Source: Bacillota bacterium
Lineage (GTDB): Bacteria; Bacillota; Clostridia; Peptostreptococcales; Anaerovoracaceae
Assembly: GCA_017433375.1 (NCBI GenBank)
Contig: JAFRHG010000003.1
Location: 62,001-126,000 of the forward strand
Direction: 5' to 3'
Length of the DNA stretch: 64,000 nt
Below, in pieces: positions 8,786 through 19,400 of this stretch (the first letter of the stretch is position 1; each line of letters begins with the position of its first letter). The position numbers and the translations under genes were made by a program. The notes beneath the pieces were generated by a model. It saw only the letters and a program-made list of their open reading frames with translations. It searched no databases and was not told where the DNA came from.

Positions 8786-10885
8786 ATGAAGTACGAAAAT
8801 TACAGAACGTTTAAAACCGCTATCGGCGGGAAGCTGCTGGAACTGGAGATCGGCAAGGTCTGTGAGCTGGCGAACGGGCAGGTATGGGTGCGCTACGGCG
8901 ACACCGTGGTCAACGTGACCGCCTGCGCGGCTAAGGAGCCCAGAGAAGACGCGGATTTCTTCCCTCTGTCCTGCGACTACGAGGAGAAGATGTACGCGGC
9001 AGGGAAGATCCCCGGCGGCTTCATCAAGAGAGAAGGAAGACCCAGCGAGCGGGCGATCCTGTGCTGCAGACTGATGGACAGGCCGCTCCGTCCGCTGTTC
9101 CCCAAGGGATTCTTCAATGAGGTTCAGGTCGTAGCCACCGTCATGTGCGTGGATCACGACGCTCCGTCGGAGATCGCGGCCATGATCGGCTCCTCCGTTG
9201 CGCTGGCCATTTCCGACATTCCGTGGGACGGCCCCACCGGATCCGTCGTGGTCGGCATGGTCGACGGGGAATTCGTCATCAACCCGTCCCTGGAGCAGAG
9301 GGAAAAGAGCGTCATGCACATGACCGTTTCCGGAACCAAGGAAGCGATCATGATGGTGGAAGCCGGCGCCCAGGAGGTTCCCGAGGATGTCATGCTGGAT
9401 GCCATCATGTTCGCCCATGAGGAGATCAAGAAGATCGTCGAGTTCATCGAACAGATCGTCGAGGAAGTGGGCAAGCCGAAGATGGAAGTCACCCTCTACA
9501 AGGTGCCGGAAGACATCGACGCGGCGGTCAGAGACTTCGCCGTGGCCAAGATGAGAAAAGCCATCCAGACCGAGGACAAGAAGGAACGTCTGGACAACAT
9601 GGATGCCGTGGAAAAGGAAACCAAGGAACACTTCGAGGAGATCTATCCGGACAACGCCAAGGATATCGACAATGTCCTCTATCAGATCACCAAGGAGCAG
9701 GTACGCGGCATGATCCTGGACGAAGGCATCCGTCCGGACAACCGGAAGCTGGATGAGATCCGTCCCCTGTGGATCGATCACGGCGTGCTGCCCAGAACCC
9801 ACGGAACCGGCCTCTTCAAGAGAGGACAGACCCAGGTTCTGTCCGTGGCCACACTGGGACTGCTCAGCGAGTCCCAGACCATCGACGGCATCACGGAACA
9901 GACGGAAAAGAGATATATGCATCACTACAACTTCCCGCCTTACTCCGTCGGCGAAGCCGGCCGGATGAGAAGCCCGGGAAGACGGGAGATCGGCCACGGC
10001 GCCCTGGCGGAAAGAGCGCTGCTGCCCGTGCTGCCTAATGAGGAAGAATTCCCCTACGCCATCCGCGTGGTCTCCGAGGTGCTGTCCTCCAACGGATCCA
10101 CCTCCATGGGTTCCACCTGCGGAAGCTGCCTGGCGCTGATGGACGCCGGCGTGCCCATCAAGGCACCGGTCGCCGGCATTGCCATGGGCCTCATCGAACG
10201 TGTTGAGGAAGACGGCTCCAGCAAGATGGCCATCCTGTCCGACATCCAGGGCATGGAAGACTTCCTGGGCGACATGGACTTCAAGGTCGCCGGAACGGCA
10301 AAGGGCGTTACCGCGATCCAGATGGATATCAAGGTCCACGGTCTGTCCAGGGATATTCTGGAGAAGGCTCTGAAGCAGGCTAAGGAAGGCCGGATGCACA
10401 TCATGGCCGCCATGCTGGAAGACCTGCCGGAGCCCAACAAGGATCTGTCACCCTACGCGCCGCGCATCATGACCATGCAGATCGAAGTGGATCAGATCCG
10501 TACGGTCATCGGCAAGGGCGGAGAGACCATCAACGGCATCATCGACCGGACCGGCGTCAAGATCGATATCAAGGACGACGGCATGATCTTCATCGCGTCG
10601 CCTGACGGCGCCAGCCTGGACGCGGCCAAGGCCGAGATCGAGCTGCTGCTGAAGGAGCCGGAACCCGGCGAGATCTACGAGGGTAAGGTTACCCGGATCA
10701 TGAATTTCGGCGCTTTCGTCGAGATCCTGCCCGGCAAGGAAGGCCTGATCCATATCTCCAAGATCGCCAAGGAGAGGATCGACAAGGTGGAAGACGTCCT
10801 CCACGTGGGAGACGAGGTCAAGGTCAAGGTCGTGGAGATCGACGACCAGGGCCGGATCAACCTGAGCCGCAAAGCGCTGCTGTAG
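8786..10885 (+). CDS. pnp: Polyribonucleotide nucleotidyltransferase
   Basis: Phosphorolytic 3'-5' exoribonuclease of RNA turnover. The 699-residue protein has the full order: first RNase PH domain, helical domain, second RNase PH domain ([19 protein letters not shown] near 395), KH domain ([18 protein letters not shown] near 575) and C-terminal S1 domain ([21 protein letters not shown], here split as [12 protein letters not shown] and [10 protein letters not shown]). A TTG codon lies in frame at 8777 but only three bases after AGGAGG (8768-8773). The ATG at 8786, twelve bases from that site, gives the expected start KYENYRTF. The gene probably has its own weak promoter. Confidence 0.97.
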   Translation: MKYENYRTFKTAIGGKLLELEIGKVCELANGQVWVRYGDTVVNVTACAAKEPREDADFFPLSCDYEEKMYAAGKIPGGFIKREGRPSERAILCCRLMDRPLRPLFPKGFFNEVQVVATVMCVDHDAPSEIAAMIGSSVALAISDIPWDGPTGSVVVGMVDGEFVINPSLEQREKSVMHMTVSGTKEAIMMVEAGAQEVPEDVMLDAIMFAHEEIKKIVEFIEQIVEEVGKPKMEVTLYKVPEDIDAAVRDFAVAKMRKAIQTEDKKERLDNMDAVEKETKEHFEEIYPDNAKDIDNVLYQITKEQVRGMILDEGIRPDNRKLDEIRPLWIDHGVLPRTHGTGLFKRGQTQVLSVATLGLLSESQTIDGITEQTEKRYMHHYNFPPYSVGEAGRMRSPGRREIGHGALAERALLPVLPNEEEFPYAIRVVSEVLSSNGSTSMGSTCGSCLALMDAGVPIKAPVAGIAMGLIERVEEDGSSKMAILSDIQGMEDFLGDMDFKVAGTAKGVTAIQMDIKVHGLSRDILEKALKQAKEGRMHIMAAMLEDLPEPNKDLSPYAPRIMTMQIEVDQIRTVIGKGGETINGIIDRTGVKIDIKDDGMIFIASPDGASLDAAKAEIELLLKEPEPGEIYEGKVTRIMNFGAFVEILPGKEGLIHISKIAKERIDKVEDVLHVGDEVKVKVVEIDDQGRINLSRKALL

Positions 10886-10909
10886 TCTCCGGGGACAGAC
10901 ACTGCGAAT

Positions 10910-11989
10910 ATGAACGTGTTTATCGCTATCATGCTGGTTTTTGCTGCCGTCGGTTTCACCGACAAAGCCCTCGGCGGCAGATGGGGGCTCTCCGAGCAGT
11001 TTGACCGGGGTCTCTATACCATGGGAACCATGGCCATCCCCATCATCAGCATCTGTGCCGTGGGGACGGAGTTCATCCGCCGCCACGCTGACCAGGTGAT
11101 GGCGCTGTCGGACAATCTGTTTTTTGACCCTTCCATGATCATCGGGGCCGTACTGGCCCCGGACATGGGAGGGTATTTCATTTGCCGGGAGATCACATCC
11201 GATCCGAAGATGCTGGCCATGAGCGGCGTTGTCCTGGGCACCCTCCTGGGACAGGCGATCACCTTCCAGCTTCCCGTCTTCTCCCAGACCGTGGACAAAA
11301 AAGACCATCCGGCCATGTTCCGGGGATTCATCGTGGGCATCATCATGATCCCTGCCGGGCTCATCGTGGCGGAACTGATGATCCGCATGCCTCTGGTGCT
11401 GTTTCTGAAACAGCTGGTTCCCATCCTGGCTCTGTGCCTGGTGATCGCGGCGGGGCTTTACCGGGCGCCTGCGGGGACGGCCCGGGTATTCGCCGTCTTT
11501 GCCCGGATCGTCAACTGGCTCTTCTATCTGATGTTCGCGGTCACGGTCATCGGCCTGTTCATCCCGTCCCTGGCCTACGCCAGCCTGGATTCGGTGCAGG
11601 AAGCGGTGCTCATCGTCTTCAAATCCGCCGTCATTATCGCCGGCTCCCTGGTCATGTCGGAGCTGATCCTGAAGTTCTTCCGAAAGCAGATCAACGCCGT
11701 CGCCGGACGGATGGGGATCAACCAGGTCTCCGTGGTGTCCCTGCTCATGACCTGCGCCACATCCCTGGCGGTCATGCCCATGTTTCCCCGGATGGACGAG
11801 AAGGGCAAGCAGGTGGTTTCCGCCTTTTCCCTGAGCGGGTCTTTTGTCATCGGCGGCTCCCTTGCCTTTGTATCCAACGTCACCGACGGTTATACGGTCA
11901 CCGTCTTCGTCGTCTCCAAGCTGGTCTGCGGCATCCTTAGCGCCTGGGTGATCCATCTGCTCTGGCGCAAAGGCAATTCCGGCGCCTAA
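10910..11989 (+). CDS. eutH: EutH-family ethanolamine transporter
   Basis: The 359-residue protein is hydrophobic throughout and matches EutH, a membrane protein for ethanolamine uptake. Recognisable family segments are the start MNVFIAIMLVFAAVGFTDK, the LAPDMGGYFICREI stretch and GTLLGQAITFQLPVF. It begins 24 bases after pnp with only a weak ribosome-binding site, so it may be read through from pnp. No ammonia-lyase or microcompartment genes are near, so it may feed another pathway or a eut operon elsewhere. The gene ends four bases before the riboswitch promoter. It carries one exact decamer (11967-11976) and one nine-base match (11872-11880). Confidence 0.85.
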   Translation: MNVFIAIMLVFAAVGFTDKALGGRWGLSEQFDRGLYTMGTMAIPIISICAVGTEFIRRHADQVMALSDNLFFDPSMIIGAVLAPDMGGYFICREITSDPKMLAMSGVVLGTLLGQAITFQLPVFSQTVDKKDHPAMFRGFIVGIIMIPAGLIVAELMIRMPLVLFLKQLVPILALCLVIAAGLYRAPAGTARVFAVFARIVNWLFYLMFAVTVIGLFIPSLAYASLDSVQEAVLIVFKSAVIIAGSLVMSELILKFFRKQINAVAGRMGINQVSVVSLLMTCATSLAVMPMFPRMDEKGKQVVSAFSLSGSFVIGGSLAFVSNVTDGYTVTVFVVSKLVCGILSAWVIHLLWRKGNSGA

Positions 11990-11993
11990 GCCC

Positions 11994-12023
11994 TTGACAG
12001 GCGATGAATGCCGGGTTTATAAT
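11994..12023 (+). promoter_or_regulatory. Consensus sigma-A promoter of the riboswitch-ribU unit
   Basis: TTGACA (11994-11999) and TATAAT (12018-12023) both match consensus, with an 18-base spacer. Transcription would start near 12030, just upstream of the FMN aptamer. Confidence 0.85.
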
Positions 12024-12043
12024 ACCCGCATATTATAGTAATT

Positions 12044-12180
12044 GAATCTGTTTCGGGGCGAGGTGGAAGTCCTCACCGGCGGTGATGCGCAGGGCGCTGT
12101 TCCTGTGACAAGTCCGCGAGCTTCGGCTGAAAGGGTGCGATTCCCTTACCGACGGTTACAGTCCGGATGGAAGAAACGAG
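12044..12180 (+). promoter_or_regulatory. FMN riboswitch (RFN element)
   Basis: The conserved blocks of the FMN aptamer are all present in order: TTTCGGGGCGAGGTGGAAG, CTCACCGGCGGTGATG, AGTCCGCGAGC, the GATTCCCTTACCGACGGTTA region, and CAGTCCGGATGGAAGAAA. It controls ribU, a riboflavin transporter, as is well established for this class. FMN binding would be expected to favour the terminator at 12219-12241 and shut off uptake. Confidence 0.95.
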
Positions 12181-12218
12181 AAAGTGATTGCATGGTTCAT
12201 GCATGACGCGAGTATTTG

Positions 12219-12241
12219 CCCTGGGAGTTCTCAGGGTTTTT
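12219..12241 (+). terminator. Riboswitch expression-platform terminator
   Basis: CCCTGGG and CTCAGGG pair around an AGTT loop and are followed by TTTTT (12237-12241), 57 bases before the ribU start. The position fits transcriptional attenuation by the FMN riboswitch. Confidence 0.75.
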
Positions 12242-12297
12242 ATAGTCAGGGACAGATTCGAACAACCGTTACCGACAAGGTGAAAGGAGAATCGAAG

Positions 12298-12870
12298 ATG
12301 ACCAATCAAGAAACACAGCAGGAACAGGTAAAACCCAGAATCACAACCGTAAGGCTGGCCAAGATGGCGATGCTGGTGGCGATTTCCATCGTTCTGGTGG
12401 CGCTCATCCACTTCCCGATCTTTCCGGCCGTAGCCTTCCTGGAGTATGACCCGGCGGACATTCCCATTCTGATCGGAACATTCGCCTTCGGCCCTGTGGC
12501 CGGCGTACTTCTGACCATCGTTACCGCGGTGATCCAGGGACTGACCGTCAGCGCGGCCAGCGGCGTCTATGGCATTCTGATGCACATCATCGCCACCAGC
12601 GCCCTGGTGGTGACGGCGGGCCTGATCTACAAACACAACAAGACGCGCAAGGGAGCCGTCATCGCGCTGCTCAGCGGCGTGGTCGCCATGACCGTGGTCA
12701 TGATCGGCGCCAACATGATCATCACCCCGATCTTCATGGGCGTTCCCGCCAGCGTCGTCTGGAGTCTGATGCCCTTTATCGCCGGATTCAACGCCATCAA
12801 GGCGGGGGTCAACGGATTGGTTACATTCCTGGTGTACAAGAGGATCTCAGGATTCCTGCATAAGCAGTAA
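12298..12870 (+). CDS. ribU: Riboflavin ECF transporter S component
   Basis: Substrate-binding membrane subunit that imports riboflavin with a shared ECF energising module encoded elsewhere. The 190-residue product is hydrophobic, with a cytoplasmic N-terminus and five or six membrane segments. The family pattern is seen in KMAMLVAISIVLVALIHFP and FLEYDPADIPILIGTFAFGP. The ATG at 12298 follows AAAGGAG (12283-12289); an earlier in-frame ATG at 12184 lies inside the riboswitch and is rejected. Control by the FMN riboswitch supports the substrate assignment. Confidence 0.95.
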   Translation: MTNQETQQEQVKPRITTVRLAKMAMLVAISIVLVALIHFPIFPAVAFLEYDPADIPILIGTFAFGPVAGVLLTIVTAVIQGLTVSAASGVYGILMHIIATSALVVTAGLIYKHNKTRKGAVIALLSGVVAMTVVMIGANMIITPIFMGVPASVVWSLMPFIAGFNAIKAGVNGLVTFLVYKRISGFLHKQ

Positions 12871-12881
12871 AGGGGCGGATG

Positions 12882-12935
12882 AGGATAGCCGCCAGGCAAA
12901 AGAAGAAGGATAGCCGCCGAGGCAAAAGAGAAGGA
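12882..12935 (+). repeat. Imperfect tandem repeat before the serine acetyltransferase gene
   Basis: Two adjacent copies of about 26 bp share AGGATAGCCGCC and AGGCAAAAGA, differing by a one-base insertion and a slipped purine run. The second copy supplies the GAAGGAAAC that precedes the ATG at 12943. It looks like a recent local duplication of the ribosome-binding region. Confidence 0.6.
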
Positions 12936-12942
12936 AACGAAT

Positions 12943-13929
12943 ATGACCATTGATGAGAAGAGAATCAGAAACGAAGTGGATGAGATCGTCGAGCTGGTGC
13001 TCAGCGACTACGATCAGGGCAGGGATATCGACAACATGGATATCTTCAATCAGCCGGACCGTGACGAGGTCGTGCAGATCGTGATCAAGCTGCTGGGCGT
13101 GCTGTTTCCCGGCTACTACCGGGACAAAGGATACCGGTTCTACAACATGTACAGCAAGCTGACCCTGCAGTTCGAGGACATCATGTACTACCTTTCCCAG
13201 CAGGTGGCTCTGGCCCTCGCTTTTGAGGAGAAGCACGCGGGAAAGAACGACGCGGAACTGGAGGAGGAAGCGCGCAGGATAACCCTGGAATTCTTCCGGA
13301 AGATCCCCCACATCCGTGCCATGATCAATACGGATATCCAGGCGACCTATGACGGGGATCCGGCTGCCTTCAACAAAGAGGAAATCGTCCTCAGCTATCC
13401 GGGCCTGCTGGCAAGTACCGTCTACCGGGTGGCCCACGAACTCCATCTTCTGGGCGTACCTCTTCTGCCGAGGATGATGTCCGAATACGCTCACAGCATC
13501 ACGGGCATCGACATCCATCCCGGCGCTACCATCGGCGAGTACTTCTTTATGGATCACGGCACCGGTATCGTCGTCGGATCAACCTCCGTCATCGGCAAAC
13601 ATGTGAAGATCTATCAGGGCGTCACTATCGGCGCGCTGTCCACCAAAGGAGGCCATTCCCTCCACGGGACCCGGCGCCACCCGACCATCGAGGATAACGT
13701 CACCATCTATTCCGGCGCGTCCATCCTGGGCGGCAACACGGTGATCGGAGAGGGGTCCATCATCGGCGGCAACGCTTTCATCACCTCGTCCATCGCGCCT
13801 GGATCACGGGTCAGCATCAGCAACCGGGGCATGATGAACATCGAAGGCGGACAGCCCGCCTGCGACAGCTGCGACAAGGCGGACGAATGCGTCCTGGGCA
13901 GTGCCGTCTTCCTGGAGGAGCAGGAGTAG
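12943..13929 (+). CDS. cysE: Serine O-acetyltransferase
   Basis: Acetylates L-serine with acetyl-CoA, the first step of cysteine synthesis. The 328-residue protein is the long (EpsC-like) form: a helical N-terminal part of about 190 residues, then a left-handed beta-helix of hexapeptide repeats (DIHPGATIGEYFFMDHGTG, VIGKHVKIYQGVTIGALS). The histidines in IHPGA and MDHGTG are the usual catalytic and substrate residues. A C-terminal tail holds CDSCDKADEC, which could bind a metal but may be chance. No cysK is adjacent. It is followed by a strong bidirectional terminator. Confidence 0.92.
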   Translation: MTIDEKRIRNEVDEIVELVLSDYDQGRDIDNMDIFNQPDRDEVVQIVIKLLGVLFPGYYRDKGYRFYNMYSKLTLQFEDIMYYLSQQVALALAFEEKHAGKNDAELEEEARRITLEFFRKIPHIRAMINTDIQATYDGDPAAFNKEEIVLSYPGLLASTVYRVAHELHLLGVPLLPRMMSEYAHSITGIDIHPGATIGEYFFMDHGTGIVVGSTSVIGKHVKIYQGVTIGALSTKGGHSLHGTRRHPTIEDNVTIYSGASILGGNTVIGEGSIIGGNAFITSSIAPGSRVSISNRGMMNIEGGQPACDSCDKADECVLGSAVFLEEQE

Positions 13930-13956
13930 GGCCTCCGCAAAAGCAATTAATGAGAA

Positions 13957-13990
13957 AAACGCTGTGCCGTTATCGGCACAGCGTTTCATT
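13957..13990. terminator. Bidirectional terminator between cysE and gpmI
   Basis: A perfect 13-bp stem (AAACGCTGTGCCG with CGGCACAGCGTTT) around a TTAT loop spans 13957-13986. It is flanked by A-rich sequence on the left and T-rich sequence on the right, so it can stop transcripts of both convergent genes. Confidence 0.9.
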
Positions 13991-14009
13991 TTCGTCTGAT
14001 TCGTGGTGA

Positions 14010-15536
14010 TCACTTCACCAGTGACTGGCCGGTCATTTCCGGCGGGATGGGCAGGCCCATGAGATCCAGCAGGGTGGGTGACAGATCGCAAAGCCGGCCG
14101 CCGTCCTTCAGCTGGCGGGGCTCCCTGGCGATATGAACCAGGGGCACCGGATTCAGGGAGTGGGCCGTCATGACGTTGCCCTCTTCATCGATCATCTCGT
14201 CGGCATTGCCGTGGTCAGCGGTGAGCAGGATCTGTCCGTCCTGAGCCAGGACCGCGTCCACGATCTTCGGTACACAGCTGTCCAGGGTCTCGATCGCCTT
14301 TACCGCGGCGTCCATAACGCCCGTGTGGCCGACCATGTCCGCGTTGGCGAAGTTGAGGATGATCACGTCGTATTTTTTTGAGCCGATGGCCTCCAGGACC
14401 TTCTCCGTGACCTCCGGCGCGCTCATCTGGGGCTGCAGATCGTAGGTGGCGACCTTGGGGGAGGGGACCAGGATCCGGTCCTCGCCCTCGCTGGGTTCTT
14501 CCACGCCGCCGTTGAAGAAGAAGGTGACGTGGGCGTATTTTTCCGTTTCCGCGATCCGCAGCTGCTTCAGGCCCAGAGAGGAAAGGTAGACGCCCAGGGT
14601 GTTGGCCGGCGTCTCCGGCGGATAGGCCAGGGTGACGTTAGGCATGGTGGCGTCGTACTGGGTCATGCAGATGTACCGGAGGTTGCTGACGGTCTTTTTG
14701 CGGGGGAAACCGTCGAAGTCCGGGTCCACGAAGGCCCGGGTAATCTCCCTCGCCCGGTCGGGACGGAAGTTGAACATGATCATGGCGTCTCCGTCATCCA
14801 CGGGAATGGCGCCGTCCACGATGGTGGGCAGAACGAACTCGTCGCTCTCGTCCCGCTTATAGGCTTCCTCCACGGCAGCCTGTCCGGTGGCAGCGTGGAG
14901 GCCGTCGGCACCGATCATGGCGTCATAGGCCTTTTCCAGCCGTTCCCACCGCTTGTCTCTGTCCATGGCGTAGTAGCGCCCGGAAACCACGCCGATGGTG
15001 CCCAGTCCCGTTTCCTTCATGTGTTCGCAGAGCTGGTCGATATAGGTGACGGCGCAGCGGGGCGGCACGTCCCGTCCGTCCAGGAAGCAGTGCACGCAGA
15101 CCTTTTCCACGCCTTCCCGCTTCGCCATGTCGATGAGGGCGAAGAGGTGGGTGATGTGGCTGTGCACGCCGCCGTCGGAGAGAAGTCCGAGAAGGTGCAG
15201 GGTGGAGTGGTTGGCTTTGGCGTGGGCCATGGCGGAGAGGAGAGCTTCGTTCCGGAAGAAGGACCCGTCCTCAATGGCCCGGGTGATCATGGTCAGATCC
15301 TGATAGACGATCCGGCCGGCGCCGATGTTCAGGTGGCCGACTTCCGAATTGCCCATCTGTCCGTCGGGCAGGCCCACGTCCATGCCGCAGGCCTTCAGGG
15401 TGGTGTTGGGATAGGACGCGAAGATCCTGTCCAGGGCAGGAGTGTCGGCGGCCTTGATGGCGTTGCCTTTGCTTTCCGAGCGGATCCCGAATCCATCCAG
15501 GATCATGAGCATAGTGGGTCGATGAGAATCCTTCAT
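14010..15536 (-). CDS. gpmI: 2,3-bisphosphoglycerate-independent phosphoglycerate mutase
   Basis: Interconverts 3- and 2-phosphoglycerate in glycolysis using two manganese ions. The 508-residue length is typical. The N-terminal MLILDGFG-type metal motif appears as MILDGFGIR, the phosphoserine loop is GQMGNSEVGH, and the C-terminal metal sites LTADHGNADEM and MVGHTG are present. The start ATG has GGAGG ten bases upstream. It is a single gene, divergent from folP across 63 bp and convergent with cysE. The minus-strand codons at 15472-15463 contain the GCAAAGGCAA decamer. Confidence 0.97.
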   Translation of the reverse strand: MKDSHRPTMLMILDGFGIRSESKGNAIKAADTPALDRIFASYPNTTLKACGMDVGLPDGQMGNSEVGHLNIGAGRIVYQDLTMITRAIEDGSFFRNEALLSAMAHAKANHSTLHLLGLLSDGGVHSHITHLFALIDMAKREGVEKVCVHCFLDGRDVPPRCAVTYIDQLCEHMKETGLGTIGVVSGRYYAMDRDKRWERLEKAYDAMIGADGLHAATGQAAVEEAYKRDESDEFVLPTIVDGAIPVDDGDAMIMFNFRPDRAREITRAFVDPDFDGFPRKKTVSNLRYICMTQYDATMPNVTLAYPPETPANTLGVYLSSLGLKQLRIAETEKYAHVTFFFNGGVEEPSEGEDRILVPSPKVATYDLQPQMSAPEVTEKVLEAIGSKKYDVIILNFANADMVGHTGVMDAAVKAIETLDSCVPKIVDAVLAQDGQILLTADHGNADEMIDEEGNVMTAHSLNPVPLVHIAREPRQLKDGGRLCDLSPTLLDLMGLPIPPEMTGQSLVK

Positions 15537-15599
15537 TTATGTTTACCTCCGTGTTCTTTTCGATTACAATTTACAGTATAGCACATTCAGGAGGAAAAA

Positions 15600-16460
15600 A
15601 TGAGTCTGGAACAGCTGTTAAGAGTTAAGAATAACCGGATCATCACCTTTGATCATATGGAGATGATGGGGATCGTCAACGTGACCCCGGATTCCTTCTA
15701 TTCCGGGTCCCGCATGGAGACGGAGGAGATGGCTTACGCAAAGGCAATGGAGCACCTTGAGGAAGGCGCCCTGTTCCTCGATGTGGGGGGAGAATCCACC
15801 CGGCCCGGATCGGCGCCGGTGACGGAAGAAGAGGAGATCCGCCGAATCTGTCCCGTGATCCAAAGGATCCGGAAGGCGGCGCCGGAGGCGGTGATCTCCG
15901 CGGACACCTACCGGGCGGGAACCGCCCAGGCTGCTCTCGAGGCGGGAGCAGATATGATCAACGATATCTCCGGTCTGACCTTTGAGCCGGAACTGGCTCG
16001 GGTCATCGCCCATGCGGGGGCCGGCGTGGTGATCATGCATACCGGCGGACGGCCCCGGACTATGCAGCAGAATCCCCGCTACGTGGATGTGGTGGAGGAG
16101 GTCCGCGCCTTTCTCGTCAACCAGATTTCCTTTGCCGTAGATTCCGGCATCGGCATCGATCAGATCATGATCGATGTAGGCATCGGCTTCGGCAAGACGG
16201 CGGAGCATAATCTGGAGCTTCTGCACCGTGTGGACCGCTTTGATGATCTTGGCTGTCCCCACCTTCTTGCCGCATCCAGGAAGTCTTTTCTGGGTAAGCT
16301 GCTGGGCAGGGAGAACGCGGAGGACAGGCTGCCGGGAACCCTGGCGGTGACGTCCTGGGGTGCGCTGCACGGCATGGCGGCCGCCCGTGTCCACGACGTG
16401 AAGGAAAACCTTGATGCCGCCCGTACAGCGGAGGCGCTGATGGAAGGGAGCCGGCAATGA
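15600..16460 (+). CDS. folP: Dihydropteroate synthase
   Basis: Joins p-aminobenzoate to dihydropterin pyrophosphate in folate synthesis. The 286-residue TIM-barrel protein has the signatures MGIVNVTPDSFYSGS, LDVGGESTRPGS, MINDISG and AASRKSFLGKL. The usual MHM-x-G-x-P loop reads MHTGGRPRTMQ, a mild variant. AGGAGG (15589-15594) precedes the ATG. Its stop overlaps the addA start by four bases (ATGA), so the two are translationally coupled. No other folate gene is adjacent. A decamer lies at 15738-15747. Confidence 0.95.
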   Translation: MSLEQLLRVKNNRIITFDHMEMMGIVNVTPDSFYSGSRMETEEMAYAKAMEHLEEGALFLDVGGESTRPGSAPVTEEEEIRRICPVIQRIRKAAPEAVISADTYRAGTAQAALEAGADMINDISGLTFEPELARVIAHAGAGVVIMHTGGRPRTMQQNPRYVDVVEEVRAFLVNQISFAVDSGIGIDQIMIDVGIGFGKTAEHNLELLHRVDRFDDLGCPHLLAASRKSFLGKLLGRENAEDRLPGTLAVTSWGALHGMAAARVHDVKENLDAARTAEALMEGSRQ

Positions 16461-19400
16461 ACTGGACCCAGGCGCAGCAGCAGACCATTGATGAGCGGGG
16501 AGTGAACATCCTGGTTTCCGCCGCGGCGGGATCGGGAAAAACCACGGTGCTGATCGAACGGATCAAACAGCTGGTGCTCCGCGACCGGGTCGATATCGAC
16601 CGGTTCCTGATCACCACCTTTACCCGGGCCGCCGCTTCGGAGATGAAGGAGAAGCTGGAGGATGCCATCGGCAAGGCGCTGGAGAACGCGGAGACCGAGG
16701 AGGACCGGGAATATCTGCAGCGGCAGGCAGCGCTCCTTCCCCAGGCCATGATCGGCACCTTTCACAGTTTTGCCACCACTATCATCCGGGAATACTTTTT
16801 CCTGACGGAACTGCAGCCGGGTTTTTCCATCGGCGATGAGGTCCGCGGCAACATCCTCAAGAGGGAAAGTGTGGACGAACTGTTCGAGGTCCGTTTCGAG
16901 GATGACCGGGAACGGTTCATGGACTTTCTGCGCACCTACAGCGGGGACCGAAGCGATGACCGGCTGAAGGAGAACATCCTGGGTATCCATAAGGAACTGT
17001 GCAGCATTCCCGATTACTGGGACTGGGCCAGGGAAACCACGGATAAGCTGGGCAGCGCATCCCCTGTGCGGGAACTGAAACTGGACCGCTTCCTGCTGCA
17101 GGAGGCGGTGGCCATCATGCGCAAGGCCGCCCGGGAGTACGGCCGGGCGGCGAAGCTCCTGGACGATCCGAAGACCGCCGGCCTCTTCGCCAAGGCCAGT
17201 CAGGACGCGGACATGATCCGTGCTCTGGCGGAGGAAGCGGCACAGAGGGCGGATGATCCCGATGCCCTGTCCCGTCTGCTTGAACTGAGCCAGTTGCTGT
17301 CCGGCCTGAGCCTGAACCGGATGTCGGCGGGCAAGGAGGAAAAGGACGCCTGGGAGCGGGTCAAGAAACAGGTGACCAGCTGGCGCGGCAAGGGAAAGAA
17401 AAGCCTGGATAAGATCAGGCAGCGGTATACCGCATCCGCATCGGAGGAATGGGACGGGATACTCCGGGGCCTGGAAGAGGATACCCGGTACTACCTTGAT
17501 CTCGTCCGGGGGATGGAGGAAATCTATAACGAAAAGAAACAGGCGGAGAACATCATCGACTTCGACGACGTGCTCCACTATGCCCTCCGCATCCTGAAGG
17601 ATGATAAGGCCGCCGCCGACTACCGGGGACGGTTCGAGTTTATCTTCATCGACGAGTACCAGGACAGCAATCTGCTTCAGGAGAGGATCGTAGAGCGGAT
17701 CTGCCGGGAGAACAATCTCTTCATGGTCGGTGACGTGAAGCAGAGCATCTATAAGTTCCGCCTGGCCGAGCCGGAGATCTTCCGCGACCGGTACCGCCGG
17801 TACCGGGAAGGGAAGGACGAGCAGTCCATCAAGATCGATCTGAACAACAACTTCCGCAGCAAGAAGACCATCCGCGACGGGGTCAACGAAATCTTCACCG
17901 CCGTCATGGAGGGCTACGATGAGGATGCCCGCCTCTACGGCGATGACGAAAATGAGCACCGGGGAGAACCGGTCTGCCTGCACATTCTCGACCGGAGCGA
18001 ATCGGAGAGGACGGAGCCGGAACTGGTGGCGGAAATCATCCGTCAGCAGGTGGGAAAAACCATCTACGATAAGGACGGCAATCCCCGCCCTCTGGAATAC
18101 GGAGATATCGCTGTGCTCTCCCGGGGACGGAATGACATCGCTGCCCTGGAGCGGTACCTGAACAATGAAGGCATCCCGGCCTACGGGCAGACCGATGGCG
18201 GTTACTATGAGACCGTGGAGATAGAAGTCTTCCTCAATCTCCTCCGGGTCATCAGCAACCTGCGTCAGGACGTCCCCCTGATCTCGGTGATGAGCGCCGT
18301 GTTTTTTGATTTCCATCCGGCGGAACTGGCCGCCGTCAGGATCGCCTTTCCCCGGGGAAGCTACTGCCAGGCGGTGATGAACTACGCCGAAAAGGGGGCG
18401 GATGAAAACCTGCGGGAGAAGATCCGGGGCATGCTGGAGCAGATCGCCCTGTGGCGGCAGATCAGCTGGACCGTTCCCCTGGACGAGCTGATCCGGATGC
18501 TGATGCACGAAACGGGATACTACGATTACTGCAGCAGCCTTCCCGTAGGCCGGCAGAGAATCTCCAATCTGCGCCTGCTCATGGACCGGGCCGCAGCCTT
18601 CGAGGAGACAGGGTACACGGGGCTCCACGGCTTCCTGACCTATGTGGAGGCAATGAAGCGCACCCGGCAGAAGGTCTCCGAGGCGTCCGTCGTCGGGGAA
18701 GGGGAAAAGGTGGTCCGGGTGATGACCGTGCACAAGAGCAAGGGGCTGGAGTTCCCCATGGTCATCCTGACCGGGGCGGGCCGCTCCGTCAACGGATCAA
18801 GAGCCGGGAAGCAGCCGGCCGTGCACAAGCAGTTCGCCCTGGGTCTTCCCCAGGTGGACCGGGAGATGCACTGGTCGGGAAAGACCATACTCCAGCGGGC
18901 CATCGCCGGGAAGAAGACCCAGGAGGATGTGGAAGAGGAGATCCGGATCCTCTACGTGGCCCTGACCAGGCCGAAGGATGCCCTGCACATCGTCGGCAGC
19001 GTATCATCCATGGACAAGCTGGATGTGGAATGGGATACGGGATCCTTCCTGGAGATGGTCTACGGCACGCTCCTGGAAATGGCTGTTGCAGATCCTTCTG
19101 CTGCCCGGGTCATCATCCACGGCGGAGACGAGGAGGCGGCCGGGGAGGCGCAAAGGCAATTCCGCCCCGGGAAGACGACCCTGCTGGATGCCGCCGACGA
19201 AGAGCCGGAAGACATCAGCCTGGCGGAGGAAGTGGACCGGAGGCTGTCCTACCGCTATCCCTATGAGGAGCAGATGGCCGTCCGTCCCAAGTATTCGGTG
19301 ACGGAACTGAACCGGACCGTCGAAGAGGCGGGAATGCAGCCGCCGGCGATACCCCCTATACGCGACCTGGTTGCGGAGGAAGAAGGGGAAGAGCTGACCG

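Noticed and set aside
12184-12297. Upstream in-frame start for ribU
   Set aside because: It lies within the riboswitch and its terminator; the ATG at 12298 has a proper ribosome-binding site.
16160-18733. 857-codon minus-strand frame opposite folP and addA
   Set aside because: Same codon-bias shadow; low-complexity composition and no ribosome-binding site or promoter.
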